From assembly GCA_003427395.1 (NCBI GenBank), contig BFEA01000007.1, forward strand, positions 5,323,010 to 5,376,898: a stretch of DNA of 53,889 nt, read 5' to 3'. This document shows positions 41,901 through 53,721 of this stretch, in pieces; within the stretch, counting starts at the first letter, position 1, and every line of letters begins with the position of its first letter. Below the pieces are notes generated by a model, which was not told where the DNA came from, did not search any database, and saw only the letters and a program-made list of their open reading frames with translations. The translations under genes and the position numbers were made by a program. The stretch comes from Chara braunii. Taxonomy: Eukaryota; Streptophyta; Charophyceae; Charales; Characeae.

Positions 41901-42645
41901 GGCCGAGACACCGTGCCCTCCGATAGCGTGCCAAGCGTGGTTGGACAACCTTTTGTCCAAGTACGGGGTGGTGGCCGCCAACTTGTACACCAAGATCAAC
42001 TGGGATGATCTAAAGGCGTCGTGGCATAAGCGGTTCCAAGTAGAGCCACCGGAGATCAAGGCAATGGATAAATTGATGACCTTCGAACAAGGCACGCTGC
42101 CGTGTACTGACTGGATTACTGAGTACCAACGCTTGGCATCCGTCCCAGACATTCAGATGGGCTTCAAGGCCATTAAACACTACTTCATCACGAGGTCGTG
42201 TCCGATGTTAGGCAATGCCTTAACTCACGTCGAGGAGACCTTGACGACAACGGCGCAGCTCTTCGACAAGGCCGCGTAGATCATTGTCACGAACAAGGAG
42301 GCCAAGAACATCAACCGTTCGTCTGCAACAGGCCCGAGCAGAGATCAACATCGGTCGAAAGTGGTCGTGGTCGAGGCGGCAACGCCAACCGACCCTTCAA
42401 GCGAGGGCGTGTCTACCAATAAGGGGACAGACTCGCAGCCGCCCGGGATGGTGGCCGCCCCGGCAAAGAGCGAGGACGTGTCAAGACGAAGACAAACACC
42501 ACATCGATCACCAGGCCCGGCGCAGCAGCTTAAGCCCCATGGGCCGACTACAATCTGTCGGAATGTGCGTACAAGCTACGCACAAGATTCCACTATTGTC
42601 TGTGGTGCAACAATGATTGCCACAACACAGTGGGCTGCCCTTTGA
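41872..42645 (+). pseudogene. gag: Element 5 gag, degenerate
   Basis: From about 41,900 the frame reads WLDNLLSKYGVVAANLYTKI, then WHKRFQVEPPEIKAMDKLM, a retrotransposon-gag capsid segment. It reaches LTTTAQLFDKAA and a TAG at 42277-42279, probably a mutated Gln codon, since the same frame goes on as IIVTNKEAKNINRS. A CCHC knuckle, CLWCNNDCHNTVGC, is at 42597-42638 in another frame, so an indel lies between them. Gag would package element RNA. This copy is broken. Confidence 0.83.
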
Positions 42646-42657
42646 AAAGCAAGCTCG

Positions 42658-43362
42658 ATGCCTTCAGAACCGGTTGCTACGCGTGCGAGCACCCTTCGTT
42701 CTGAGGCGCATGTGGAAGTCGATAGTCCTCTTCTTCTATATTCTTACGAGGACTATGCTGCCCGACTCGTTCCTACGCTGGGTACTCATGCTCAAGGACA
42801 AGACATGTGTGCGGCATCTTCTCCGTCCGGCAACGACAACTTATCGTCTTCAAGTGGTTCTTCACGGGATTCGGCGCGCGAGTTCAACATAGAGGTCTTG
42901 GACCCGCTCATGTCGGAGGATTTCGCATGGCTTCCTCTCCCGACCACGGACCGCTTGTCGGGACCGCAATGCACAACACTATGCGCTCATCTTAACACGT
43001 ATCTATCCTTCTATGCACCACCAACTTCGCCGACGGATGACGAAGCTGCGGTGGGGGATATCCTTGCGTATGTTACCAAGGTGGCCCACGAGTTTCGCAA
43101 GCAGTGGTACGGTGACAACAACACACCGCTCCTCTATGTTCGCATCCAAGTTGGGCAAGCGTCCTGCAGCGCTTTGTTGGATATCAGCGCGACTCGCAAT
43201 TTCATGAGCCAAGCCTTTATGCAAAGGGCTGGCCTTGGCGCACAAGTTCAGAGGAAGGCAAACCTGACGGCGATCAAGTTGGCGGGCGGAAGGACGCACT
43301 TATCGACCGTTACATCGAGGCCGTACCGGTGTATTTCGCACCTCATGCATGCAAACCGGTGA
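42658..43362 (+). pseudogene. Element 5 protease region
   Basis: After a long non-conserved linker, [20 protein letters not shown] (active-site Asp codon 43180-43182) is a retropepsin motif with Ile in the second position and Ser in place of Gly. The protease C-terminal part ([10 protein letters not shown]) is in the next frame from 43,329, so an indel lies near 43,315. D-I-S in place of D-S/T-G is unlikely to be active. Confidence 0.8.
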
Positions 43363-45689
43363 CGTTCGACATTTTGGACATAGACTTCGACATTATTTTG
43401 GGAATGCCTTGGCTTGCAAGTGCGGATCACATGGTCAACTTCCACCGACAAACTCTTACCATTTGGGACGCCTTCAGCGCCGAAGTACCGTGTACTATTC
43501 CTCTTCCGCACCCTTCGATCCGGTGCCAAGTGGTGACGGCCAAGTCATTCTGGGCTACTTGTGCTTACGAGCAGCCCGACGAAATCGGCCTATGTTTCCT
43601 ACAGACCGTCGCGGTAGCCGACTCTTCACCCACGGACTTGTCTTCGGACCCCCGTGTCGTGCGGTTGCTTGACGAGTTCGCCGACATCTTTGAGTCTCCT
43701 ACAGGTGTGGTGTCGGATCGGCCGATCATTCTCGAGGCCGGTGTCGTGCCGCCGAAAGGTTGCATTTATCGCGTGAGCGAGGAGGAGCTTACGGTCCTCC
43801 GCGCACAACTCGATGACCTGTTGGACAAGGGCTGGATCCGCCCTAGTAGCTCCCCATATGGAGCGCCATTTCTCTTCGTAAGGAAGAAGAACAAGGATCT
43901 ACGATTATGCACCGATTACCGCAAACTCAACAAGCAAACCGTCAAGAATGCGGGCCCTCTTCCTCGTATTGACGATCTGCTCGAGCGATTGGGCGGCACA
44001 AAGTATTTTTCCAAGTTGGACTTGAAGTAGGGCTATCATCAGATTTCGATACGCTCGAACGATCGCTATAAAACCACGTTCAAAACGTGGTACGGGCATT
44101 TCTAATGGGTGGTCATGCCTTTTGGCCTCATCAATGCCCCAACGACCTTCCAAGCGGCAATGACCAACAAGTTCCGTACAATGTTGGACTGGTTCGTGCC
44201 TGTCTACTTAGACGATATCCTCGTCTATATCCGGACATTGGAGGATCATCTTCAGCACCTTCGACAAGTGTTAGAGATGCTCCGCCGCGCCAAGTACAAA
44301 GCCGACCCTGACAAGTGCGAATTTGTCCGACAAGAGCTGGAATACTTGGGTCATTTTGTCACACTGGAGGGCATCAGTCCGTTGTCGGACAAGATTCAAG
44401 CCATCCAGGAGTGGTCGGAGCCGCGGAATGTCACGGATGTCCATTCGTTCCTTAGCCTGGTCGGCTACTACCAAGGTTTCATCAAGGGATACTCGAAGAT
44501 CGCGGCCCATTTGACCAAGCTTCAATGCGAGGACCGGCCGTTTGACTTCGGTGAGGATGCGCATGAATCATTTTTGGCTCTCAAAGCTGCATTATTATCC
44601 GCGGAGGTCTTGCGCATTTACGACCCGCTATTGCCAACGCGCGTCACTAAGGATGCGTCCGGCTATGGCATTGGTGTAGTCCTCGAACAACATGATGGTG
44701 TGGACTGGCACCCGGTCAAGTACTTCAGCAAGAAAGTGCCCACCGTACACTCAATTGGTGACGCACGCAAGAAGGAGCTCCTAGCCTTCGTCCACGCGCT
44801 CAAGCGGTGGCAGCACTCCCTCCTTGGTCGAAGCCAATTCCGATGGGTAACGGACAACAATCCGTTGATCTTCCACAAAACCCAAGACACCGTCAACAGC
44901 ACCATCGCCCGATGGACGGCTTTCATCGACCAGTTCGACTTCTTTCCCGATCACATTCCGGGGAAGTCGAACCATTTTACGGATGCTCTTTCATGGCGTC
45001 CGGATCATTGTACCGCAGTCTATTCGACCTTCAAGATCGGTGACAACCTGCGGGACAGCTTCATCCGCGACTACAAAGTCGACCCCGAGTTTCGTGACAA
45101 GTGCGAGAATTGCTCCTTCCCTAATCCGGCCCCTTCGCACTACCGGACCCAAGAGGGGTACTTGCTTGTCCACACGTGGGGGAAGGACCTTCTTTGCGTG
45201 TCGAGTGACTCTCACTTGCGTATGCGGCTTCTTGGCAAGTCCCACGACGCTCCCGCCACCGGACATTTTGGAGTCAATCGCACGATTGGCCGACTCCGCG
45301 AGCGCTTTTGGTGGTCCGGTCTTCTCGACGACGTCACATGCTATTGCGAGTCATGCGAGGTTTGCCGACGTTGGAAATCCCGCAATCACCGTCCGTACGG
45401 CGAGTTGCGACCATTATCGGTCCCCTTGCGCCGAAGGGAAGCGATTGCCATGGACATCACCGGGCCATTCCCCAAGCACAAGACTGGCGTGGATGGGATT
45501 CTCACGGTGGTCGACCGACTCACCAAGTTCGCCATGTTCTTGCCTTGTCATTATCATGCCAAGGCACTAGAGTTGGCCGAGGTTCTTTACGCTGGTTGGA
45601 TTCGAACCAAGGGTTACCCCAAGGAAATCGTCTGCGACCGCGACACTCGGTTCATGTCCGATTTGTGGTTGGCGCTCATCAAACGATGA
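43329..45689 (+). pseudogene. pol: Element 5 RT-RNase H-integrase, two nonsense mutations
   Basis: RT begins with [20 protein letters not shown] and [24 protein letters not shown] at 44028-44030 replaces Ser of the SGYHQ motif, and a TAA near 44,103 sits two residues before VVMPFGL. The 526-residue frame 44109-45689 then gives YLDD, RNase H (TKDASGYGIG, KELLAF, TDNNP, DALSWR), the integrase HHCC region (SHDAPATGHFG, then CESCEVC) and the core with DITGPFPKH and CDRDTRF. It stops at a frameshift near 45,689. The first RNase H Asp is kept. Inactive, but only mildly decayed. Confidence 0.92.
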
Positions 45690-45710
45690 GGCTCATCTCT
45701 CAAGCCGAGT

Positions 45711-46567
45711 TTGGCTCGCCACCCCCAAAGCGATGGCCAAACGGAGAGGGCGCATCAAACCGCACAGGTTCTCCTTCGCACTCCCATCCGTCCCGACCAA
45801 AAGGATTGGGTTGAGTGGCTGTCGGATGTCGAGTTGGCATACAACTCGTCCATCCACCCAACTATCGGGATGTCGCCCTTCGAGTTCAAGCACGGCTCGT
45901 CGGTCACTTCTCCGCTGGATACAATCATTCCATGAGCGGCCGAGAGCGACGACCATCTTCTCTTCTTGCGTCGGATGCAAGAGCGACTTGTCAAGGCACG
46001 CGACCTGATGGCCAAGACGCAGCGACGCATGAGCCAACAGGCCAATCGCCAGCGTCTTCGTTGTCCATTCCGCGCCAACGATCTCATTTGGGTTTCCGCC
46101 GCGGAGTTCAGCCTCGAATAGGATATCTCTCGCAAGCTCCTCCCGAAATGGATGGGGCCCTAGCCGATCGTGGCACCAGCTGGGGATGCACCTGAAGGAC
46201 CTTTCTTCATCATTCAGGTGCCCACCCACTTGCTCGTCTACCCGGTTTTTCATTGCTCCAAGTTGGCTCTTTACACGCTAGCGGAACATGACGACTTTCC
46301 TGGGCAATGATCGCAAGACCCACCCTCTATGGACGGTTTTCAAGACGTCGGCGACATCATCTCCCAGCGACGCTACGGCAACAGCCCGACCAAATACTTG
46401 GTACACTTTGCGTACTACACCCACAAAGTTGACCGTTGGTTGACCCGTGCGGAACTCCAAGCAACAGCTCCAGATGTTCTCGCACGCTACGAACACAAGA
46501 TGCAAGGCAAGCCAGTATCTTTGGCTCCACTTCGCACCCGCATCCAGATTCCACCTTCAGATCGTTA
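45711..46567 (+). pseudogene. Element 5 integrase C-terminus and chromodomain
   Basis: The frame 45711-45935 has HPQSDGQTERAHQ with the catalytic Glu, and YNSSIHPTIGMSPFEFKHG. Further frameshifts follow through a GPY/F-like stretch (PIVAPAGDAPEG-like, near 46,170). The frame 46329-46567 encodes a chromodomain: DVGDIISQRRYGNSPTKYLV, HFAYYTHKVDRWLTRAEL and APDVLARYE, with TAG at 46565-46567. The chromodomain layout matches that of element 1 (DRW(F/L)TREEL or TRAEL). Confidence 0.87.
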
Positions 46568-46597
46568 GCTCCGCCCTCGACCCGGCTTGACTTCATA

Positions 46598-46609
46598 AGG
46601 AGGGGGGGA
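46598..46609 (+). other. Element 5 polypurine tract
   Basis: AAGGAGGGGGGGA-type purine run directly before TGTTACATGC, the inferred start of the 3' LTR at 46,610. Confidence 0.8.
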
Positions 46610-47500
46610 TGTTACATGCTGCGCCTGCACACGGGGCCCATTTGAGGGGCCTGACGGCTGCTGAGGGGCCCCCAGGCCGCGTGCCATACAACACGCAGCC
46701 TGGAGGCCCACGGCGGCCCTTCAGGCCGTAGGTCGCACACTAGTAGATAGGGTTATTTTTACTTACCCCCTGTGTGTGTGTGCTGTCGTATTTTTGTCTG
46801 TTCAGGTGCCGTTTCAAACATGCAGACCCAAGGCCGGACCTTGGGACTGGGTGCACCGAAGGCAGGACCGAAACGAGGCCAGGCGCAGTTTGGCGGCAGA
46901 CCGTTTCGGACCCGCAGGCCCCAAGGCGACGCCTTGGGCTAGGTACACAGGGACGGGGCCGTTTTCAGGCCAGGCGCATTTTCACGCCTGATGCAGCACG
47001 GTCTGGATGCCCGGTAGGGGCCCAAACCCGGTAGGCCGTTTTGAGGCCACCACCAGGGAAGCCCAGCGGCGCCCAGTGTTACAAATAGTTGGGCAGCAGC
47101 TGGGCCAGACAGTTTGGAAGCTCACTTCTTGAGCGACACGCTGCTGGTTGGAGGTTGCGCTACTTGGCGCAGTGCTGCTGAGCTAGGGAGGAGAGGCGCA
47201 TGAGGTAGAGAGAGGGAGCGACGACTTACCTACAGTGGCGAGCTTACCTGGCACCATAGCTAGGGCTCTGCGCGGTACCTGCAGAGGACAAACCACAGTT
47301 AGTACGGCAGTTACCGGTAGGTAAGACAACAAGGAGGACAACATCTTCCTCTTCCTCCTCGTCCTCCCATCTCTTCTCTCTCTCTTTCTCCTCCCTCCTT
47401 CCTTCTTCTTCTTCATCTCCTTCTTCTTCTTCTTCTTCAAATACGAGAGTGAAAGAGGTTATAGGCGGAGGATACAAGCAGAGGTTACAGTGGGCACTGC
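46610..47500 (+). repeat. Element 5 3' LTR (right end uncertain)
   Basis: Starts TGTTACATGC after the polypurine tract. GC-rich with repeated GGCC-containing words. The end cannot be placed because no second copy is in the window, so the right coordinate is only a rough limit. Confidence 0.5.
47335..47445. repeat. Polypyrimidine (CTT/CCT)n tract
   Basis: Almost pure C and T on the plus strand with many CTT repeats. Lys/Glu frames on the minus strand are simple-sequence artefacts. Confidence 0.85.
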
Positions 47501-48035
47501 GCCCATGACCTGATTCGACATTTATGAGGCATGCATTGATTTAACATCGACAAGGGACTATTTTTGGACTTCGCTATTGCGATCTGGGTTTCCTCCCTCG
47601 CCTCCAGCTTCGTCTCTCCATTTCCCCATCTCTCATCTGTGGTACCTTCCCATGTGCGTGTACAAGTAGGGACATTTCTTCTTAGTGTGCGGTCCCTCCT
47701 CCTCCTCTCACATGTGTGATGTATGATGGGATGTCATGTTAGTCCCGGTCAGGTCAGGACTTATCTTAAAGTCTTCCGCTATGCTACTATGTGCCATTTT
47801 GTATGTATCAGGGTGTACATTGCTTGTTGAGATCCAACTGACATTACATTGTCCATTCAGTCCTTTTCATCACATTCTAGATCCTTGGCTCTATATATAT
47901 TGCCCAACTGGGCATGTATCAGGGGCGAGACTGGGGGGCTGGCGACGCACGGCCCGCAGTTCACGAAGCAGTGACGGGTCTGTCCCGTTCTCGGGCCTGC
48001 ACTTGGCCAAGGCCTGACGGTCGCAGCCGGCTGAG
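47500..48035. other. No gene seen
   Basis: AT/GC-balanced, no credible frame. It may include the end of the element 5 LTR. Confidence 0.4.
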
Positions 48036-49198
48036 GTGGCAATGCATGATGTGCCACCTGTTATTATCACGGATTTGGGGTCCAAGCCGCTGGTTGAGCC
48101 TCCATGTCCACGGCGACCGACTCCGCAGGAGGTCGATCGTCCATTGGATGCAGAGGAGTTGGCAGCGGCCGCTGTGCGTGATGTGATTCGACTGGATCAC
48201 CAGATATTTAACCCGAAACTCAAGCATCCCCAATGGCAGACGATCCCTTCGGTTCCATGGTGTATTGCATCGCCGGTGTGGTCCGGGTGTACCTCCAGCG
48301 GAGGACATAGCAGGGCAGATGTTCCAGGGGTTTCAAGGGGCCTACAGAAGGGAGCGCCACGTGCACGAGACATGCCACCCTCGCCTCCTAAACCACGTGT
48401 GGGTGATCCATCGTCGTCGCCCACAGGTCGAGGCTCTCGATCCCCACACACGCCCAGGAGATCGAGGATTCGTGACACGACAACGGTTGAGCTGGATGTG
48501 TGCGATACGATGTTATTCAGAAGGACGGACATAGATTTGGATTATGCCCCCCCCCCCCCCCGTGTCACTGAGCTCACTGCACGCCTTCAGCCAGTTTGGG
48601 AACTCGAGGCGCCAGGACGACCGGAGCGAGGGAGGTTGCAGCAGCAGGTTGCGAGCCTCAACGAGGTCGTGGCGGGGGATTGTCCACCTCGACCTTGGAC
48701 CACGCTTTGAGAGCAGCGACGCGTGCTGTGCATGAGCAGACATCACGCAAGCGTGGAGTGCCTCGTCCACGCCCCGTGCCTGCAAAGGGAGGCGCTGCAC
48801 TTGGAGAGTCTACGGGGGCGGAGGGGTTGGGGATGCCTTGTGGATCCCGCCGTCAAGACACAGTCGCACAAGCTAGTACGAGGGTTGTTCTGGTGAGGAA
48901 GGGAGGTGGCTCTGTCACCATCGAGGAGGATGATCCTGAGACGGCACCGCCAGTGCAGGAGGAGGATGAGGACTATGAGGGTGAGGAGGAGAGTGAGGAG
49001 GAGGAGAGCGAGAGCGGCGATAGTGGTGACGACGACGACGACGATGATGAGGCCCCACCTCCCCCACCGATGCGTGCATCGAGACGCTCCGCTGTGCAGA
49101 CGTCTTCATCCGCACAAGGGAAGAGGAGGCCGACATCCAGCACTCAAGAGGGTACGAGGAGGCAGAGCGGGAAGGGGAAGAGGGGTCAGTGGCCGTGA
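48036..49198 (+). CDS. Unrecognised acidic low-complexity protein, probably frameshifted
   Basis: The best frame is 48596-49198. It has an Arg/Gly-rich start, then VVLVRKGGGSVTIEEDDPET, an Asp/Glu block with two acidic runs (about residues 118-150), a Pro run, and a basic Arg/Lys/Ser/Gly tail ending GKGKRGQWP. Frames 48036-48710 and 48265-48534 overlap upstream and could hold the N-terminal part (MAMHDVPPVIITDLGSKPL), joined by indels. No known domain. Acidic-then-basic tails occur in nuclear and transposase proteins, but nothing here proves either. It could be the 3' end of a decayed DNA transposon gene. Confidence 0.4.
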
Positions 49199-50300
49199 GG
49201 CCAACACTCCGTTTTCCCCTACTTGCACGCGACTTTATCATATTCTATGCTCCTGGTTTTTGGTCATGCTGTTTTATCTAGTATTGTCAGGTAGTCATTG
49301 GTAGTGTGTGTGTTGTAGTTGTTGTTGTTTTCTTCATTTGTTGTGTGTTTGATTCTGGTATGAGTAGGGCGTCTGTAAAGTAGCGTTGGTTGTAGTAGAG
49401 TATCTCGCCACCGTCGACACAACTTGTACAGTACTGTTTTTCTATTTTTTAGTATGTGGCAGTGTGGCACTAGTGGCGTAGTAGTAGGATACATTGTATC
49501 ATGTTACATTTTTCATGTGTGATTTCAGTGTCTGGTACTTCGCGGCTTTTCAGGTCCATTACATTTTCCATTTATGATTTCAGTTACGAGTGCTGCACGT
49601 TGTGTGCACGACGTTTCATGTCCATTTTTGTCAGCATGTGATTCGGTGTGAATTTATATCTTCAATTGGAGTTTACATGTTTAATTTCATTTATTTCATT
49701 TGTTCTTTTTTTTTTGCCCGCAGAGTCGGGTGATCGTTTTCTATTTGTTTCTTTGCAAATTGTTGAATTAATACATATATTGATTGAAATACTAACTTGG
49801 TCGGTACACAGCAGTGAGGGTGGGGGGGCATTGGGGGTTTTCTTTTGGGGGGGGGGGAGGCCGGGGGCTTGTTTTGCTCGCAAGGGCTTCATCAAAGGCT
49901 TATGGGTGGGGCCACAGGGGGATTTTGGGGAGCGGTGGAATTTTTTATTTTTTATTTTTGCCGGTGAGTATTCGGGCGCGTAGGGCCACGTGTCTAAGGC
50001 CCACCGCGCCCATTCCGTTTTTCGAAATTCAACGAGACACCCCCGTTTTCACGTTAAACGGGATTCAACGGGGGCCCAGGGCCCGTTAAACGGGTTCAAC
50101 GACGTTGAATTCCGCCCGTTCTCCGTTCATCGGACACACAGGAGAGAAGACCAAGAAAGAGAGAAGAGGGAGGAGCAGTGAGAGAGTCGCATACTTGGAT
50201 GATGATACTGGATACTGGCTATTTTGCGTTGCGCTTTTGAGCGCTTGTGCATGAAACTCTTAATTGCTCATATGATAATTGTTGGAATTTTTAAGTTGCG
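49199..50300. other. T/G-rich DNA, probably LTR and flank of element 6
   Basis: No coding frame. Poly-G runs at 49,820-49,860. The 18-19 bp words at 50052-50070 and 50084-50101 (CGTTAAACGGG(A)TTCAACG) are direct repeats. Part of this is likely the element 6 5' LTR, whose start cannot be fixed. Confidence 0.4.
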
Positions 50301-50301
50301 C

Positions 50302-50425
50302 TTACCTGGTCTTCAACTCTTTGGCCTTCAGTGTGGATTTCATGTGATCTCATATTGTGTGTGTTACCTGGTCTTCAACTCTTTGGCCTTCAGTGTGGAT
50401 TTCATGTGATCTCATATTGTGTGTG
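50302..50425 (+). repeat. 62-bp tandem duplication in element 6 LTR
   Basis: TTACCTGGTCTTCAACTCTT and the following bases to GTGTGTG at 50302-50363 are repeated essentially exactly at 50364-50425. The repeat lies 40 bp before the primer site, so it is in the U5 part of the LTR. Confidence 0.93.
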
Positions 50426-50465
50426 TGTGTGCTCAAGGTGACAAACTGAGAGGTTCATTGCAAAT

Positions 50466-50477
50466 TGGTATCAGAGC
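50466..50477 (+). other. Element 6 primer binding site, tRNA-iMet
   Basis: TGGTATCAGAGC, 3 nt after a CATTGCA end, the same geometry as elements 1 and 2. Confidence 0.9.
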
Positions 50478-51019
50478 AGGAAGCTCGCTGCATCCACTTG
50501 AGGTGCACTGGCAATGATTAAGGCCGGCGAGGAGAGAGTGAGTGGTAGAAGTCTGGCGTAGGGGAGTCGACCGAAGAAGAAGTGGCCGAAGTTGGGGATG
50601 GTGGTTACGTACTTGCTTTCTGGAGCGTTGGAGCGAATCGTGGAGCTTCATCGACGGAACGTTCACTGAGTGAAGTGCATCGATGCCCGCTAGGGCCTGT
50701 ATTGTTTGCTGATTGCTGAATGATTGTTACCTTCCACATGTTGGTGTCGCTGCTGCTGGTCTGGTCGAAGTATTGTGATATATTCAATTTGCTTTGAGTC
50801 AAGCAACCAGTCAACATTCTGAAAAAAAAAAAAAAAAAAGACTACGTCTTGAGAGCGGGACTAAGTCTACCTGGTGAGGAGGTGGAGGCTACCTACCTGT
50901 GCTTCTTATCATCATCGATGACTATCCCATGTTCGCATTTCTGACCCTGTCCGTTCTGTGGGGCCCGCTTCTTCGTTTTATCTTCCCTCTCGGATTCTAC
51001 CGGATATGTTCCACGAGCG
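50478..51019 (+). other. Element 6 leader
   Basis: No coding frame. A run of 19 A lies at 50,822-50,840. Confidence 0.6.
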
Positions 51020-51212
51020 TTGCATGGGAAGGCCACACAGCCGTACAAGCCAGAAGAACAAGCAGAAAGACATCGTAGACTGACTGAGAAAAGAAGGGAG
51101 GAGGAGAAGAAAAGAAAGGAGGAGGAGGAAATGGAAAGATTGAAAGCAGAGAAAGAAAAGATGGAAAAAGAGATGAGAGAAAAGGAGGAAAAATTAAAGA
51201 AAGAGATGGAAG

Positions 51213-51244
<32 letters not shown>

Positions 51245-53256
51245 CATGGTGAGGGGTTGTTGAGAAAAAGAACCTAGCAGACAGAGGAGGTGGTTGAGAG
51301 TAGCCAAGTTGGGGCAATAAGGATCAGACAGATTTAAGCGTTGGATTGGAGGGGCAAGTATGGGTACCGGACTAAGTTGCCGGAAGAAACCGGAGAAAAG
51401 AAAAGTGAGTTAAAAAAAAAAAATGGCAGCAGCTGCAGATCAGGAGGAAAGAGATCTGTTTTTGGAGGAGAAGAGGGATAATTAAATCTAAGGCTGCTGG
51501 TAGTGAAGAGAAAAGAGTACAACGACAAAAAACAGTTGAAGGAGGAGGAAGAAAGATTGCAGGCATTGCTGAAGGAACAGCGAGGTAAGGAAGCCGCAAT
51601 GGATGGGAAAATTAACCTCCTCACTGACACTCTTCTTCATACAACAGAAGAACTTGCTGCTTTACAGAAATCTGTCAATAAAATCGAAATGCATCAGGGA
51701 GAATTCATGGGAACTTGGAACGACTTCCTGGATGCATCCTCTCATCACATAGATCAGCGGATAATTGGGTACGTGGAACAGTTAGACGATTCCATCGTAG
51801 AGAAACTGACTGACCCTGCCATAATAAGGAAGTTGAAGATTGGTGGGGGGGGAGGAGATGATGGTGATGATGGAGACAAAAAAAGGGAAAGGTACAATGA
51901 AGGAGGGTAAAGTAGAAGGAGGCGAACAGCGACAGAAGATGAAGGTGAAGCTGCCATGGACCTATACTGGGAAGAAGGAAGAGAGTATCTTCCATTTGGA
52001 GGAGGATATGGATATGTATATCTATGTCCAAATGATTCCGTACTGGGATAGAGTACTAATGGCCAGTTCTGGTCTTGACACGCAGCCAACTTTGCCATAT
52101 CTTTAGTCAAAGAAGCTGGTTGCACATCTATGGTGCAGTATTAGCAAAGGACCAGAATAGAGGACTTCTTCAAGGCACTCAAAGACACTTTCGAAGATAA
52201 GAACCTGGCCCGTCGTACAGAAGCCCTGATCCTTAATATTAGTGATAGGAAACGGAAGAGTGCATTAGCACTCAAAGCAACCATGGATGAATTGTTACAG
52301 TGTCCCGAACATGGACTTACCCCCACGCAGGTTCTGAATAATTTTGCCAGAGCCCTCGCAGAGCCATTAAAGACCCAGTTATATCTCCCCACAAAGGAAG
52401 AGGAGATGACTTACGAAAAAATCAGAAAGATCGCAGTAGATCATGCTGGATTTCTATAGGAAGCTAACTATTGCCATTACTGGAAAGATCTCCCGCCTGG
52501 CAAGAAATGGAAAGACAACTATTTCAGGTAATATAGTGGGTAAGGACAATCTGCTAGTCATGTTCGAGGAAGGAGGTCTAGAGTCTTTGTCCTACGACCA
52601 GATAGATTATGGTCTGGACGGGGACGGCAACGGTCACACAGCCCAGGGGGAAGCCCGCGAGGGAGATCGACCGGGAGGACGGGGCCGTGGTAGAGGTAGT
52701 GGAGGTCGCGGTCGTGGTGGAGGAAGAGGACCCGCTGCCCAGAGGGGTGGTGGCGAAGGTAGCTATCATGTGGGAGGTAGGGGTAAAGGTCCCTCGTAAG
52801 GCGGCAGAGGCCCTTTTTACAAAGGGGATAGACGTAGAGGATTCAATAACTGGCGGCCATACCCACCCCATCCAGGAATTGCTGCAAGCAAGCCCTGGGA
52901 ACATATGGGGATAGATGAGAAGACTTGGGACGCGGGCAAAGAAGCAGGGCAATGCTTCAAGTGTGGTGACCCCGACCACATCGTTACCTTTTGTCCCGAG
53001 TATAGGTACCCAAAAGGGAACGGCCTGTAGAGGTGGCAGCTGCCTCTACAGGGACTCTGAATGCAAGAAGACTGATATTTTCCCATACAAAGGTCCCCAT
53101 GGCAAAGACTGAGACCGATGGAGTAGGCCCCCACCTAGTTAGATGTTCGAAGGTTGCTTGTGCTAGGACCTCTCTAGGTGGTTCCCTCACAAGCAGTGGG
53201 GATGAACTGATCACTCGTCGCCATGCTTGGGCCGAGATGAAGAAAAGGAAAGGACA
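51020..53256 (+). pseudogene. gag: Element 6 gag, frameshifted and interrupted
   Basis: A relative of element 3 gag. 51020-51277 encodes a Lys/Glu coiled coil starting near KPEEQAERHRRLTEKRREEE. 51503-51910 encodes a second coiled-coil part (TDTLLHTTEELAALQKSVNK). A capsid-like part follows in changing frames (MKVKLPWTYTGKKEES, then about 52156-52459 with EDFFKALKDTFEDKNLARR). Next are the RGG-type stretch (52650-52790) and a CCHC knuckle, CFKCGDPDHIVTFC (52953-52994). The last recognisable part is RRHAWAEMKKRKGH near 53,255, where element 3 goes on to protease but this copy switches to foreign sequence. Many frameshifts. Confidence 0.85.
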
Positions 53257-53531
53257 TGTAGCGGTACCCTTCCGGCCCGGCAGTGAGGCCGGACCTGTTT
53301 CAGGCCGTCGGATTGACCCCGGTCCGGTACCGGGTTACTCCAAGCCTGGACCAAGGCCGGTATATCTTTCCGGCCTAGGCCCAGGCCGGGTTGGTCACTC
53401 ATTCGGTTGTTCTTTCTTCCATTGAGTGGACTGGACCTTCACCAGCTGCTGCGTCTCGTGTGTGTCCATCTCCTCCTTCTATCTCTCTCTCTCTCACCAT
53501 CTCCGCACGTGCCCTCTGCACGTGCGTCACA
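53257..53531 (+). repeat. Putative 275-bp LTR of element 7
   Basis: Runs from TGTAGCGGTA to CGTCACA, one nt before a primer site, and begins exactly where element 6 gag breaks off. It is rich in GGCCGG palindromes and has a TATATC box. Only one copy is in the window. Confidence 0.6.
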
Positions 53532-53532
53532 T

Positions 53533-53544
53533 TGGTATCGGAGC
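53533..53544 (+). other. Element 7 primer binding site, tRNA-iMet type
   Basis: TGGTATCGGAGC, identical to the element 1 primer site, 1 nt after the putative LTR end. Confidence 0.8.
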
Positions 53545-53721
53545 AGGTTCTCGAACCTCTGCTCCCTCCCTCCCTCCCTCCTGCCCGCCATCACGGATAC
53601 CTATAGCCAAGTCCGTTCGCGCCTGGTCCATCAACGCGACCAGATATGCTCGTCACCCAAGCTGGCATTTTTTTATCGACACCGGAGCTACTTGAGTTGC
53701 TGCTGTTTTCCTACAGGCTGC

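Larger units (their letters stand above)
41745..46609 (+). mobile_element. Element 5: decayed Ty3/gypsy chromodomain element (internal region)
   Basis: Plus-strand gag, protease, RT, RNase H, integrase and chromodomain in Ty3 order, ending in a polypurine tract with the 3' LTR starting at 46,610. Several stops and frameshifts. The 5' LTR and primer site are not recognisable, so the left boundary is set at the first coding-associated repeat and is approximate. Confidence 0.85.

Noticed and set aside
46774-47034. Plus-strand ORFs in the element 5 LTR
   Set aside because: GC-rich LTR sequence with repeated GGCC words; no family match.
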